Source of the DNA: Rhodococcus rhodnii
GTDB lineage: Bacteria; Actinomycetota; Actinomycetes; Mycobacteriales; Pseudonocardiaceae
Direction of reading: 5' to 3'
Assembly (NCBI GenBank): GCA_000720375.1
Contig: JOAA01000001.1
Location: forward strand, 372,001 to 436,000
DNA: 64,000 nt
Shown: piece after piece, positions 41,213-49,973 of the stretch
Numbering within the stretch: the first letter of the stretch is position 1
Layout: every line of letters starts with the position of its first letter
Program-made: the position numbers and the translations under genes
The notes under the pieces: generated by a model
Seen by the model: only the letters and a program-made list of their open reading frames with translations
Databases searched by the model: none
Told to the model about the DNA's origin: nothing

Positions 41213-43960
41213 ATGGAGCCACGGCTGACCGGCCGGGACCGGGAAACAGCCACACTGGCGGGGATTCTGGCCGACGCCGAACACGGCACCGGCCGTCTTG
41301 TGCTGATCTCCGGCGAGCCGGGCATCGGCAAGACGCGGCTCGCCGAGCACGCGTCCCGAGCCGCCCGGGATCTTGGCTTCGCTGTGCTCGAAGGCCAGGC
41401 CGACCCGTTGCAGACCGGTTTGGCGTACGCCCCGATCGTGTCGGCACTGCGCACACATCTGGATTCACTGCCCGCGCAGACAAGCACCGAAATGCTGCAC
41501 AGCCTGCCGGATCTCGGCAGGCTGATCACCGACCCGCGCCTGCCGCACCCCGCACCCGGCGGCGATCCGGCACTCAACCGGACCCACATGTTCGAAGCCG
41601 TGCTGAGGTTCCTGCAGCTCAACGCTCCCCTGCTACTCATCGTCGACGACCTGCACTGGGCCGACGACGGCACCATCGAACTCGTCCACTACCTCGGCCG
41701 CGGCACCAGCCACGGCCAGTTCGTCGTCCTCGGCACCTGCCGGACGCCACAGTCCGGCCAACGGCTGACGGACCTCGCCACGCTCGTCCGTCGCAACGGG
41801 ACTGAGCTGGTTCTCCAGCCCCTCAACGACTCCGACCTCGCCGACCTCCTGCGGGAGCTGCTCGGCCAGCCACCGCACCAAGATCTCCTCGCGGAAATGT
41901 CGGCACGCACCAAAGGCGTGCCGCTGTTCGTCAGGGCTCTCGCACCAGTGCTACCCGGACAGGGGCCACTTCCCGCCATCGTGCGAGACGTCGTGCTCAG
42001 CAGGCTCCATGCACTCGACGAACCCGAACGCGCCATCCTCGACCTCATCGCCGTCGCCGGAACCTCGGCCACCGCGGACGTCCTGGGCGTCGACACCGCT
42101 GACCCGGCGTTGCGCACCTTGCTCAAACAGGGCCATATCGAGGAACACATCGCCGGACGTGAACTCACCTACCGAGTCGCGCACCCGCTCTACGCCGAAG
42201 TCGCGTACGCCGAGCTGACCGAGAGCGAACGCCGAAGGCTGCACGCGAGACTCGCCACCGCGATCGGATCGGACAACGTGCTCGCGGCCGCACCGCACTA
42301 CCGGGGCGCGGGCGAACTCGTGGACACGCAGCGAGCCATCGACATCTTCACCGCCGCGGGCAGGCGCGCGTTGGACGTGGTCGCCGCGCCCGAGGCGGTC
42401 GAGTACTTCTCCCGTGCCTTGCACCTGGCCAGAGGCGCGCGTCCGGACCAGGTGCCGAAACTGCTGGACAACGTCGGTCTGGCGTACCAGGGCGTCGGTG
42501 ATCTCGACGCGGCCACCGGCGTCTGGCTGGAACGGCTGGCGATTGCCGAAGCGGACAGCGACATGGACCGTCAGGCCGCGCTGCGCGTGCAGTTGGCCAT
42601 ATTGGAGTCCGAGCGGGGCAACCCCCAGACCGCGGACGAGCACGTGACCGCACGGATGAGTTTGACCGGAAACCAGGATGTGCAATCGGCCGCGTTGCGC
42701 GTGACGATCGCGGCGCGGCATTGGGATCCGGACCGCATCCGTGCGCTGTTCGACCAGGTGGACACCACATTCCGGGATGATCCCCGTCCCGAGGCCCAGT
42801 CCATGCTGCACTGCGTGATCGGCTTCCGCGCCGCGTTCGCCGGCGATTTCGGCGCGGCACACCAGTCCCTGCTGATCGCCAGTCGCCACAGCGATCAGGC
42901 CAGCGATGACGCGGGGATGATCGTTCCGTTCAACCCCTTGCGCATGCACATCGGCGTCTGTGTGTTGCTCGGCCAGATCCCGGAAGCGAGGGAACTGGCC
43001 GACTTCGACACCAAGAACAGCGCCACTTTCGTGCTGCCGTCAGCGACCTACTCGTTGCGGATGGTCCGCACCACGCTGCTGTACTTCACGGGTGACCTGC
43101 GTGGCGCGGTGGCCGCGCTTGATCAGGACCTCGTGGACGTCGCCGCACTCGGCCTGAACCGGATGCACGCAAGGATGCTCGCGCACAAGGCCCACCTGCT
43201 GGCCGAACTAGGCCAGACTGAAGAGGCGTCGCGCTGCGTCGAACAGGCCCAGCAGTGGCGCAAGGTGCATGAGAACGCGCTCGAGCACGGGTTGCAGACC
43301 GCGAACGCGGCGATCGCACTGGCCTCCGGGCATCCTGAGCGAGCGCCCGACATGAACGCCATCGGCTTCACCATCCGTGAACCGTTGATCAGCACGTTGC
43401 GCAATCTGGTCGCGGCACAGACCGCGATCGCCGCGAACGATCTGGCCACCGCACGAACGATCAGGGACGTGTTGCGCAAGAGCGGCCGCACCGCGCCGTT
43501 GCTGGACGCCCTTGCCGACCGTTTCACCGGCTTGATGACGAAGGACAACGAACTCCTTGTCCGAACGGCACGCCGGTTCGAGGAGATGGGCGCTCCCTTG
43601 CTCGCCGCGCAGACCGCGTTCGAGGCAGCGGAGATCGTTCCGGGCCTGGACGTGATCGGCAAATGTCTCGAATACTTCCAGCAATCGGGCGTGACGCCGT
43701 GGATCGATCGCGCGCGTCGCCTCGCCCGTGCACATGGTGTAGCCCAGCCCGCCCGGAAGGCCGACGGTGTGTTGTCCAAACGGGAGGCTGAGATCGTCCG
43801 GTTCGTCGGGCAAGGACTGTCCAATGCGGACATCGCCACTCGGCTGTTCCTCAGCACGCGTACCGTGGAAACCCACCTGCGCAACAGCTATCGCAAGCTC
43901 GACATCACGTCGCGGTTGCGTCTCGCGCAATGGGCTGCCAAGCATGAGGACGAACTGTGA
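41213..43960 (+). CDS. LAL-type LuxR regulator (first of a tandem pair)
   Basis: A 915-residue large ATP-binding LuxR regulator. The N-terminal AAA ATPase has Walker A SGEPGIGKTRLAEHA at about 35 and Walker B LLLIVDDLHWADDGTIELVH. A helical repeat middle follows, and a C-terminal LuxR HTH (LSKREAEIVRFVGQGLSNAD, IATRLFLSTRTVETHLRNSY) occupies the last 65 residues. The start is ATG 41213, preceded by GGGAGG; a GTG three codons upstream is possible. It overlaps the second, closely similar gene by 4 bp (GTGA). The regulated pathway is unknown; the convergent nitrile hydratase operon is the nearest candidate. Confidence 0.9.
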   Translation: MEPRLTGRDRETATLAGILADAEHGTGRLVLISGEPGIGKTRLAEHASRAARDLGFAVLEGQADPLQTGLAYAPIVSALRTHLDSLPAQTSTEMLHSLPDLGRLITDPRLPHPAPGGDPALNRTHMFEAVLRFLQLNAPLLLIVDDLHWADDGTIELVHYLGRGTSHGQFVVLGTCRTPQSGQRLTDLATLVRRNGTELVLQPLNDSDLADLLRELLGQPPHQDLLAEMSARTKGVPLFVRALAPVLPGQGPLPAIVRDVVLSRLHALDEPERAILDLIAVAGTSATADVLGVDTADPALRTLLKQGHIEEHIAGRELTYRVAHPLYAEVAYAELTESERRRLHARLATAIGSDNVLAAAPHYRGAGELVDTQRAIDIFTAAGRRALDVVAAPEAVEYFSRALHLARGARPDQVPKLLDNVGLAYQGVGDLDAATGVWLERLAIAEADSDMDRQAALRVQLAILESERGNPQTADEHVTARMSLTGNQDVQSAALRVTIAARHWDPDRIRALFDQVDTTFRDDPRPEAQSMLHCVIGFRAAFAGDFGAAHQSLLIASRHSDQASDDAGMIVPFNPLRMHIGVCVLLGQIPEARELADFDTKNSATFVLPSATYSLRMVRTTLLYFTGDLRGAVAALDQDLVDVAALGLNRMHARMLAHKAHLLAELGQTEEASRCVEQAQQWRKVHENALEHGLQTANAAIALASGHPERAPDMNAIGFTIREPLISTLRNLVAAQTAIAANDLATARTIRDVLRKSGRTAPLLDALADRFTGLMTKDNELLVRTARRFEEMGAPLLAAQTAFEAAEIVPGLDVIGKCLEYFQQSGVTPWIDRARRLARAHGVAQPARKADGVLSKREAEIVRFVGQGLSNADIATRLFLSTRTVETHLRNSYRKLDITSRLRLAQWAAKHEDEL

Positions 43961-46695
43961 CCGAACCGCGGTTGACCGGACGCGACCGGGAACAGGCCGC
44001 GGTCGCCGGCATGCTGGCGAATGCCGAACGCGGCCAGGGCACGCTCGTGCTGATCTCCGGCGAGCCGGGCATCGGCAAGACACGGCTCGCCGAGCACGCG
44101 GCTCGGATCGCGCAGGACCGTGGTTTCACCGTGCTGACCGGGCAGGCGGATCCACTGCAGGCCGGGCTCGCGTACGCCCCGATTGTCTCGGCGCTGCGGA
44201 TGCACTTGGATTCACTGCCCGCGCAGACAAGTACCGAAATGCTGCGCAGCCTGCCGGATCTCGGCAGGCTGATCACCGACCCACGCCTACCACAACCCGC
44301 ATCCGGCGGCGATCCGGCACTTAACCGGACTCACATGTTCGAAGCCGTACTGCGGCTGCTGCACCTGAGCGCTCCCCTGCTGCTCATCGTCGACGACCTG
44401 CACTGGGCCGACGACGGCACCATCGAACTGGTCCACTACCTCGGCCGCGGCACTACGACCAGTCAGCTGGTGGTGATCGGGACGTGCCGGACACCGACCG
44501 CGGGCCGGAGATTGACCGATTTGGCCACGCTTGTCCGCCGAAACGGCACGGAACTGGCGTTGCAGCCGCTCAGCGACACCGATCTGGCCAGCCTGCTGGC
44601 GGATTTGCTCGGTGAGCCGCCGAAAGAGCACCTCGTGCGGGAAATGTCCTTGCGTACCAAGGGTGTCCCACTGTTCGTCACGGCTTTGGCCTCGGCACTG
44701 CCCGAGCAAGGACCGCTGCCCGCGATCGTGCGCGACATCGTCCTGGGCCGCCTGCACGCACTCGAGGAACCCGAACGCGCCATCCTCGACCTCATCGCGG
44801 TCGCCGGAACCTCGGCCACGGCGGAGGTTCTCGGTTTGCAGCCGGCTGATCCGGCGTTGCACAACCTGCTGCGGCAAGGCCACATCGAAGAACACGTCAC
44901 CGGACGCCAACTCACTTACCGCGTCGCCCATCCGCTCTACGCCGAAGTCGCGTACGCCGAACTGACCGAGAGCGAACGCAGGAAGCTGCACGCCAAGCTG
45001 GCGGCCGCGATCGACACTGGCACGCCCGAGACCATCCTCGCGGCAGCGCCGCACTATCGAGGCGCGGGCGAGCTCGTGGACACGCAGCGAGCCATCGACA
45101 TTTTCACCGCGGCCGGCAAACGGGCCCTGTACGCGTTGGCTGCCCATGAAGCGGTGGAGTACCTCGGCCGGGCGCTGGCCCTGGCCAGGGACGCGCGGCC
45201 GGAGCTCGTGCCGGAGCTGCTGGATTCGCTCGGGCTGGCGTACCAAGGTTCCGTCCGGCTGGACGACGCGGCGGCGGTCTGGCGGGAGCGTCTGCAGATC
45301 GCCCGGGACGAGTCGGACGAGACCAGGCAGATCCAGTTGCTGGTGCAGTTGGCGATGCTGGAGTCCGAACGCGGCAACGGTGTGGCGGCGCAGAGCCATG
45401 TCGACGGGATCTCACAGCTGCGGGGCGACCGTGACATCGACTACGCCGCGATGCGCATCGCGATTGTGGCCAGGCACATGCCGGTGGACATCGCTCGTGC
45501 CACCTATCGGCAGCTGAATGACCTGTTCTCCGACCGGCCGGACGGGCCGTCACAGGCGATCTTCCACGCCACCGAGGCCTACTTGGCTGTACTCGAGCAC
45601 GACTTCGGTTCCGCGCACGAGCACTTCCGCGCGGCCGAACGGGTCGGCGGGCCCGCCGTCGCCGAGATGCCCGCACTCACGTTCGCGCCGCGCCGGATCC
45701 ACGCCGGGGTAAGCCTGCTGCTCGGTGACATTCCCGGTGCGGTCCGGCTCGCCGAACTCACGCGAGCGGAGAACGCCGCGTTCTTCATGCCGTCCGCCGT
45801 GTACTCGATGCGCCTGTTGCTTCGGACCGCGCAGTACTTCGTGGGTGACCTGCCCGCGACCGCCGCTGCGCTTGAGGGGGACATCGACGACAGCATTCAT
45901 ACCGGCCTGTACCGGCTGACCACGCGGATGTACGTGTTCCGGGCCTGTCTGCTCGCCGAGCTCGGCAGGCTGGACGAAGCGGCAGAGTGCGTCCGGCTGG
46001 CCAGAACTCGACCTGCCGTGCAGGACAACGCGCTGGACTTCACCTGGGCCACTGCCGAAGCCAGCATCGCGTACTACTCCGGCCAGCCCGAGCGTGCACC
46101 CGCCTTCGACGCTGACGGGTTCACCATCACCGACCCGATTCTCTGCTGTCTCCGGCTGCTCAGCGCGAGCCGCGCCGCGATCGCCGCCAAGGACGCAGTC
46201 GCAGCCGAGGCTGTCCAGCGGGCGCTGCACGCGACGAGGGACGCGGCGCCGATGATGGCCGCACTGTCCGACCGTCACGACGGCTTGTTGCAGGGAGATG
46301 CGGAACTTCTCCGAGGCGCGGCACGCCGATTCGAATCGATGGGCGCACCGCTGCTCGCCGCCCAGACCTTGTTGGAAGCAGCGGAGCTGGATCCCGACCG
46401 TGACACCATCCTTCGCTGCCTGGACAAGCTCCAGCACGTCAAACCGTGGTTCGATCGTGCGCGGAGGCTGACCAGAGCTCAGCGGCTCGAGCGCGGTGAC
46501 GGCGTCCTCACCAGGCGGGAAGCCGAGATCGTCCGCCTTGTCGGCGCTGGACTGTCCAATGCGGACATCGCAGGGCGGCTCTTTCTCAGTGCCCGCACGG
46601 TCGAGACCCACCTGCGCAACAGCTACCGCAAGCTGGACATCACCTCACGGCTGCGGCTGGCCCAATGGGCGCTGCAACACGACGACGAGCTCTAA
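43957..46695 (+). CDS. LAL-type LuxR regulator (second of a tandem pair)
   Basis: A 912-residue paralogue of the preceding gene. It has the same domain order, with long near-identical blocks in the ATPase (HLDSLPAQTSTEML, LGRLITDPRLP, LIVDDLHWADDGTIELVHYL) and in the HTH (ARTVETHLRNSYRKLDITSR), and more divergence in the repeat region. The start is GTG overlapping the upstream TGA, so the two are translated as a pair. It looks like a tandem duplication, and the products may heterodimerise. It ends 4 bp inside the convergent nitrile hydratase alpha gene. Confidence 0.9.
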   Translation: MTEPRLTGRDREQAAVAGMLANAERGQGTLVLISGEPGIGKTRLAEHAARIAQDRGFTVLTGQADPLQAGLAYAPIVSALRMHLDSLPAQTSTEMLRSLPDLGRLITDPRLPQPASGGDPALNRTHMFEAVLRLLHLSAPLLLIVDDLHWADDGTIELVHYLGRGTTTSQLVVIGTCRTPTAGRRLTDLATLVRRNGTELALQPLSDTDLASLLADLLGEPPKEHLVREMSLRTKGVPLFVTALASALPEQGPLPAIVRDIVLGRLHALEEPERAILDLIAVAGTSATAEVLGLQPADPALHNLLRQGHIEEHVTGRQLTYRVAHPLYAEVAYAELTESERRKLHAKLAAAIDTGTPETILAAAPHYRGAGELVDTQRAIDIFTAAGKRALYALAAHEAVEYLGRALALARDARPELVPELLDSLGLAYQGSVRLDDAAAVWRERLQIARDESDETRQIQLLVQLAMLESERGNGVAAQSHVDGISQLRGDRDIDYAAMRIAIVARHMPVDIARATYRQLNDLFSDRPDGPSQAIFHATEAYLAVLEHDFGSAHEHFRAAERVGGPAVAEMPALTFAPRRIHAGVSLLLGDIPGAVRLAELTRAENAAFFMPSAVYSMRLLLRTAQYFVGDLPATAAALEGDIDDSIHTGLYRLTTRMYVFRACLLAELGRLDEAAECVRLARTRPAVQDNALDFTWATAEASIAYYSGQPERAPAFDADGFTITDPILCCLRLLSASRAAIAAKDAVAAEAVQRALHATRDAAPMMAALSDRHDGLLQGDAELLRGAARRFESMGAPLLAAQTLLEAAELDPDRDTILRCLDKLQHVKPWFDRARRLTRAQRLERGDGVLTRREAEIVRLVGAGLSNADIAGRLFLSARTVETHLRNSYRKLDITSRLRLAQWALQHDDEL

Positions 46696-47282
46696 ACGGG
46701 CGCTGTCCCGATCAGGCCGTTTCGAGTGACCAATTCGGCCAGCTGTTCCTCGGTGAGGTTCTCGGTGCCCGCAGGCCGGGCCGGGATGACGATGTAGCGG
46801 ATCTCCGAGTTGGCGTCCCACACTTTGACCTCGACCTCCGGCCGCAGTTCCAGGCCGAACTCCCGCAACACCTCCCGGGGATTTCGGACCACCCTCGACC
46901 GGTAGCTCTCGCTCTTGTACCAAGTGGGTGACGGGCCCAGCAGGGCAAGCGGGTAACAAGAGCACAGCGTGCACACGACCACGTTGTGCTCACGTTCGGT
47001 GTTGGCCACCGCCTGCAGGTCCTGCACGTGCAATCCGCCGCTCATCGAGAAGTCGAGCTCGGCGATCGCGGCGGGGGCGTCGGCCAGCAGCCGGTCGCGG
47101 AACTGCGGATCCACCCACGCCCTGGCCACGATCCGGGCCCCATTGGCCGGTGACGCACGGTTGAGAAACGCCGCCAGTGTCTCGTCCAGCGCACCCGGAA
47201 TCACCAGGCCGCGCTGCTCGAGCAGGCTTTCCATCCGCCGGACCCGCGCCGCGATCGGCGCGTCGGAATGATCACCACTCAC
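46692..47282 (-). CDS. Nitrile hydratase alpha subunit (cobalt type)
   Basis: A 196-residue nitrile hydratase/thiocyanate hydrolase alpha-type subunit. The metal-binding loop is VVVCTLCSCYPLALLG with Cys104, Cys107 and Cys109; Thr inside the motif marks the cobalt rather than the iron type. Other conserved parts are ARAWVDPQFRDRLLADAPAA and the C-terminal WDANSEIRYIVIPARPAGTE with LTEEQLAELVTRNGLIGTA. These enzymes hydrate nitriles to amides in the cytoplasm. The start GTG at 47282 forms GTGA with the previous subunit's stop. The full-length catalytic subunit argues against this being a leader-type precursor peptide. Confidence 0.9.
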   Translation of the reverse strand: MSGDHSDAPIAARVRRMESLLEQRGLVIPGALDETLAAFLNRASPANGARIVARAWVDPQFRDRLLADAPAAIAELDFSMSGGLHVQDLQAVANTEREHNVVVCTLCSCYPLALLGPSPTWYKSESYRSRVVRNPREVLREFGLELRPEVEVKVWDANSEIRYIVIPARPAGTENLTEEQLAELVTRNGLIGTAPV

Positions 47283-47542
47283 AGCGGCTCCATGTATCTG
47301 TGCCACAGGCTCACCGTCACGGTGTGATCGCCTGTTCCGAACAATTCACCGGCGGTGAACCGGACTGCGTAAACCGTCTCCTCTGGCGCGGAAAACCCGC
47401 GTGCGACGTCGTCGGGAACCGGATAAGCGCCCTGGATTTCCACGATCGTGCCGACCGCGCCGCGAATGTAGGACGGCAGGCGGGTGTGGTGGGGCGGATC
47501 GACGCTCTTGGCCCGGACCTGGTCACCGGTCGTGAACGTCAT
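47279..47542 (-). CDS. Nitrile hydratase beta subunit, C-terminal half as a separate protein
   Basis: An 87-residue protein matching only the C-terminal SH3-like half of nitrile hydratase beta: FTTGDQVRAKSVDPPHHTRL, PSYIRGAVGTIVEIQGAYPV, VYAVRFTAGELFG and SLWHRYMEP. The ATG at 47542 has GGAGG upstream and overlaps the N-terminal-half gene by 20 bp in another frame. The gene order beta-N, beta-C, alpha recalls the three-subunit thiocyanate hydrolase and the toyocamycin nitrile hydratase. Confidence 0.88.
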   Translation of the reverse strand: MTFTTGDQVRAKSVDPPHHTRLPSYIRGAVGTIVEIQGAYPVPDDVARGFSAPEETVYAVRFTAGELFGTGDHTVTVSLWHRYMEPL

Positions 47543-47816
47543 CCAGCTCCTCCTCGGTGAAGACACCCTTCTCGATCAGCAGGGTGCGAATCGCCAGAAA
47601 CCACCGTTCGTAGTAGGACGCCGCCAGGTACTGGCTGGGTGACAGGCGTTCGATCGCGTCGCGGAACTCGTCGAGCTGATAGATCCCGTGCCGGATCAGC
47701 GCACCGTTGAGGGCGAAGACGTGTGCCTCCCAGTCCGCGTGAAAGGGCGGCTCGTCCTGGTCGAGTTCGATCATGCCGAACCCCTGGACACCGCCCACGT
47801 CGTTGATCCGGCTCAT
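47523..47816 (-). CDS. Nitrile hydratase beta subunit, N-terminal half as a separate protein
   Basis: A 97-residue protein corresponding to the N-terminal half of nitrile hydratase beta: MSRINDVGGVQGFGMIELDQ, PPFHADWEAHVFALNGALIR, LDEFRDAIERLSPSQYLAAS and YYERWFLAI. It has its own ATG and stop and a clean overlap with the next gene, which argues for a true split rather than a sequencing frameshift: the two frames overlap by 20 bp and the second has its own ribosome site. It heads the three-gene operon. No nitrile hydratase activator gene is visible nearby. Confidence 0.88.
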   Translation of the reverse strand: MSRINDVGGVQGFGMIELDQDEPPFHADWEAHVFALNGALIRHGIYQLDEFRDAIERLSPSQYLAASYYERWFLAIRTLLIEKGVFTEEELDDVHDR

Positions 47817-47883
47817 GATCCGATGTTAACTCTGGGAACAAGACCTCACGTTAGTTTGAAGGTCATTGGGTTACCCTCAGTCC

Positions 47884-48069
47884 ATGCAGACCAGGTCACG
47901 GCTGAAAGAGGCGCTCACGCTCACCGCCGTGCTCTGCTTCATCTACACGGTCGCGATCTTCTTCACCGCGCTGGGCGGCAAAGTCGACTACATGTACGCC
48001 TGGATCACCGGACCGGCCGCGATGGTCATCGGACTTGCCTTGATTTTCCGCTGCCGACCAGGCGGCTGA
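47884..48069 (+). CDS. Small membrane protein of unknown function
   Basis: A 61-residue protein with two probable membrane segments (LTAVLCFIYTVAIFFTALGG and AWITGPAAMVIGLALIF) and basic ends. No ribosome site is visible before the ATG, so translation may be leaderless. It lies between the divergent nitrile hydratase operon and the channel gene, 27 bp upstream of the latter on the same strand. I do not recognise a family. Confidence 0.6.
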   Translation: MQTRSRLKEALTLTAVLCFIYTVAIFFTALGGKVDYMYAWITGPAAMVIGLALIFRCRPGG

Positions 48070-48096
48070 GGCGCCGATCGCGGTTACAGTGTCGCG

Positions 48097-48849
48097 GTGA
48101 CCGAGCAGCGACTGTCCAATTGGGAACGGCGAACGGAATGGCCGCTGAGTGCGCTCGCGGTGGCGTTCCTTGTCGCATATGCCTGGCAGGTACTGCATGT
48201 CAGTGCGCCGGCAGGCGTGCATCTCGGACTGGAGATCACGCTCTGGGTGATCTGGTTGGTATTCGCCGCCGACTACGTGACCCGGTTGATCCTTGCCGAG
48301 CGGAAACTGCGGTTCATCTGGCGGCACATGTTCGATTTGCTCGCGGTGGCGCTGCCGATGGTCCGGCAATTGCGGGTGCTGCGGATTGTCACGGTGTTGC
48401 GGGTGCTCAACCGCAGGGCGTCGACGGCTTTCCGTGGCCGGGTGGCGATTTATGTCGCCATGGTGACCGTGCTGGTGAGTTTCGCCGCGGCGATCGCCGT
48501 GCTGGACGCCGAACGGGCCAATCCGGACGCCGGGATCGACTCGTTCCCTAAAGCCCTATGGTGGACGCTGACCACGATCTCGACGGTCGGGTACGGCGAT
48601 GTCTATCCGACCACGTGGGAAGGCAGGCTGGTCGCGGCCACCCTGATGATCGGTGGCATCGCGTTGCTCGGTGTGATCACCGGAATGATCGCGTCCTGGC
48701 TGCTGGAACGGATTCAGCAAACCGAGGCGGCGGTGCACCAGGAAACCGACGAACTGCACGTCGAACTGGTCACGCTGCGCGAAGAGGTTCGCCGGTTACG
48801 CGAGGAGCTGGCCAATCAGGGCTCCAGTCCGCCGCGGGCGATGAGCTGA
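48097..48849 (+). CDS. Voltage-gated-type potassium channel protein
   Basis: A 250-residue membrane protein of the Kv/ion_trans_2 type. Several N-terminal membrane segments are followed by an S4-like segment with regular arginines (RQLRVLRIVTVLRVLNRR), the selectivity filter TISTVGYGDVYPTT, an inner helix (LMIGGIALLGVITGMIASWL) and a C-terminal coiled coil (HVELVTLREEVRRLREELAN). It would conduct K+ across the cytoplasmic membrane. The start is GTG at 48097. Its 3' end overlaps the convergent acyl-CoA dehydrogenase gene by 34 bp. Confidence 0.9.
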   Translation: MTEQRLSNWERRTEWPLSALAVAFLVAYAWQVLHVSAPAGVHLGLEITLWVIWLVFAADYVTRLILAERKLRFIWRHMFDLLAVALPMVRQLRVLRIVTVLRVLNRRASTAFRGRVAIYVAMVTVLVSFAAAIAVLDAERANPDAGIDSFPKALWWTLTTISTVGYGDVYPTTWEGRLVAATLMIGGIALLGVITGMIASWLLERIQQTEAAVHQETDELHVELVTLREEVRRLREELANQGSSPPRAMS

Positions 48850-49973
48850 CGCACGATCACGTTGCGCTGGATCTCGTTGGTGCCTTCGCCCACGATCATC
48901 AGTGGCGCGTCCCGGAAATACCGCTCGACGTCGAATTCGGTAGAATACCCGTACCCGCCGTGAATCCGTACCGCGGTCAACGCGATCTGCATCGCGGTCT
49001 CCGAGGCGAACAGCTTCGCCATTCCGGCTTCCATGTCCACCCGGCGGCCCGCGTCGGCCTCCCGCGCCGCGTGCAGGGTCAGCTGGCGGGCCGCGGACAA
49101 CGAAGTCGCCATGTCGGCCAGGTAGTTGCCGATGGACTGGTGCTGCCAGATCGGTTTGCCGAACGACTCGCGGCTTTGCGCGTACGCCAGGGAATCCTCC
49201 AGCGCGGCCCGGCCGACCCCGAGCGCCCGCGCGGCGACCTGCAGCCTGCCGGTCTCCAACCCGGACATCATCTGGGCGAACCCATCACCTTCCACTCCGC
49301 CGAGGACGGCGTTCAACGGCACCCGGTAGTCCTCAAAGGACAGTTCGCAGCTCTCGACGCCCTTGTAGCCGAGCTTCGGCAAGTCACGCGACACCGTCAG
49401 GCCGGGACCGTGTTCGGCCAGCAGGATCGAGATGCCTTGGTGTGCCGGTTGCGCATCCGGATCTGTCTTGCACAGCAAAGCAATGAGCTTTGAGCGGCGG
49501 GAGTTCGTGATCCACGTCTTCGATCCGTTGACGACGTAGCCGTCGTCGGATTTGCGTGCCACCGTGCGCATGGCTTGCAGGTCTGAGCCGCCGCCGGGTT
49601 CGGTCAGCGCCATCGTGGCGCGCACCTCGCCCGTGGCCATCCGGGGCAAGTAGTGCTGTTTCTGCTCTGGTGTGCCGAATTTGAGCAGGAGTTTGCAGAC
49701 GACCGTGTGCCCGCCCATCGCGCCTGCCAGGCTCATCCAGCCGCGCGCCAGTTCCTCGGTGATCAGCACGTAGCACGGCATCGAGACCGGGGTGCCGCCG
49801 TATTCCTCGGGAACGGCCAGGCCGAAGATGCCCAGTTCCTTCATCCGTTCGATCAGCGCCTCGGGGTAGGTGTTGGCGTGTTCGAGCTCGCGGACGACCG
49901 GTTTGACGTCTTTGTCGACGAACTGTTTGACAGTCCGGACAATGAACTGTTCGTCGTCGGACAGCGTGGTCAT
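48816..49973 (-). CDS. Acyl-CoA dehydrogenase
   Basis: A 385-residue FAD enzyme of normal family length. Motifs are EYGGTPVSMPCYVLITEELA, ATMALTEPGGGSDLQAMRTV, NGSKTWITNS, ESFGKPIWQHQSIGNYLADM, and the C-terminal IHGGYGYSTEFDVERYFRDA with VGEGTNEIQRNVI, where the Glu of GEGTNE is in the usual catalytic base position. It would introduce a C2-C3 double bond in an acyl-CoA. Its start overlaps the CoA-transferase stop (ATGA), so the two act together. The same transcript could start at the SARP and radical SAM genes. Confidence 0.92.
   Translation of the reverse strand: MTTLSDDEQFIVRTVKQFVDKDVKPVVRELEHANTYPEALIERMKELGIFGLAVPEEYGGTPVSMPCYVLITEELARGWMSLAGAMGGHTVVCKLLLKFGTPEQKQHYLPRMATGEVRATMALTEPGGGSDLQAMRTVARKSDDGYVVNGSKTWITNSRRSKLIALLCKTDPDAQPAHQGISILLAEHGPGLTVSRDLPKLGYKGVESCELSFEDYRVPLNAVLGGVEGDGFAQMMSGLETGRLQVAARALGVGRAALEDSLAYAQSRESFGKPIWQHQSIGNYLADMATSLSAARQLTLHAAREADAGRRVDMEAGMAKLFASETAMQIALTAVRIHGGYGYSTEFDVERYFRDAPLMIVGEGTNEIQRNVIVRQLIARGGLEP

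Noticed and set aside
46692..47282. Nitrile hydratase alpha gene as an NHLP-type RiPP precursor
   Set aside because: It is full length with an intact CTLCSC metal site and lies next to both beta halves, so a genuine enzyme subunit is far more likely.
47884..48069. 61-aa product as a second RiPP precursor or toxin
   Set aside because: Two clear membrane segments and no maturation gene on its strand; described only as a small membrane protein.
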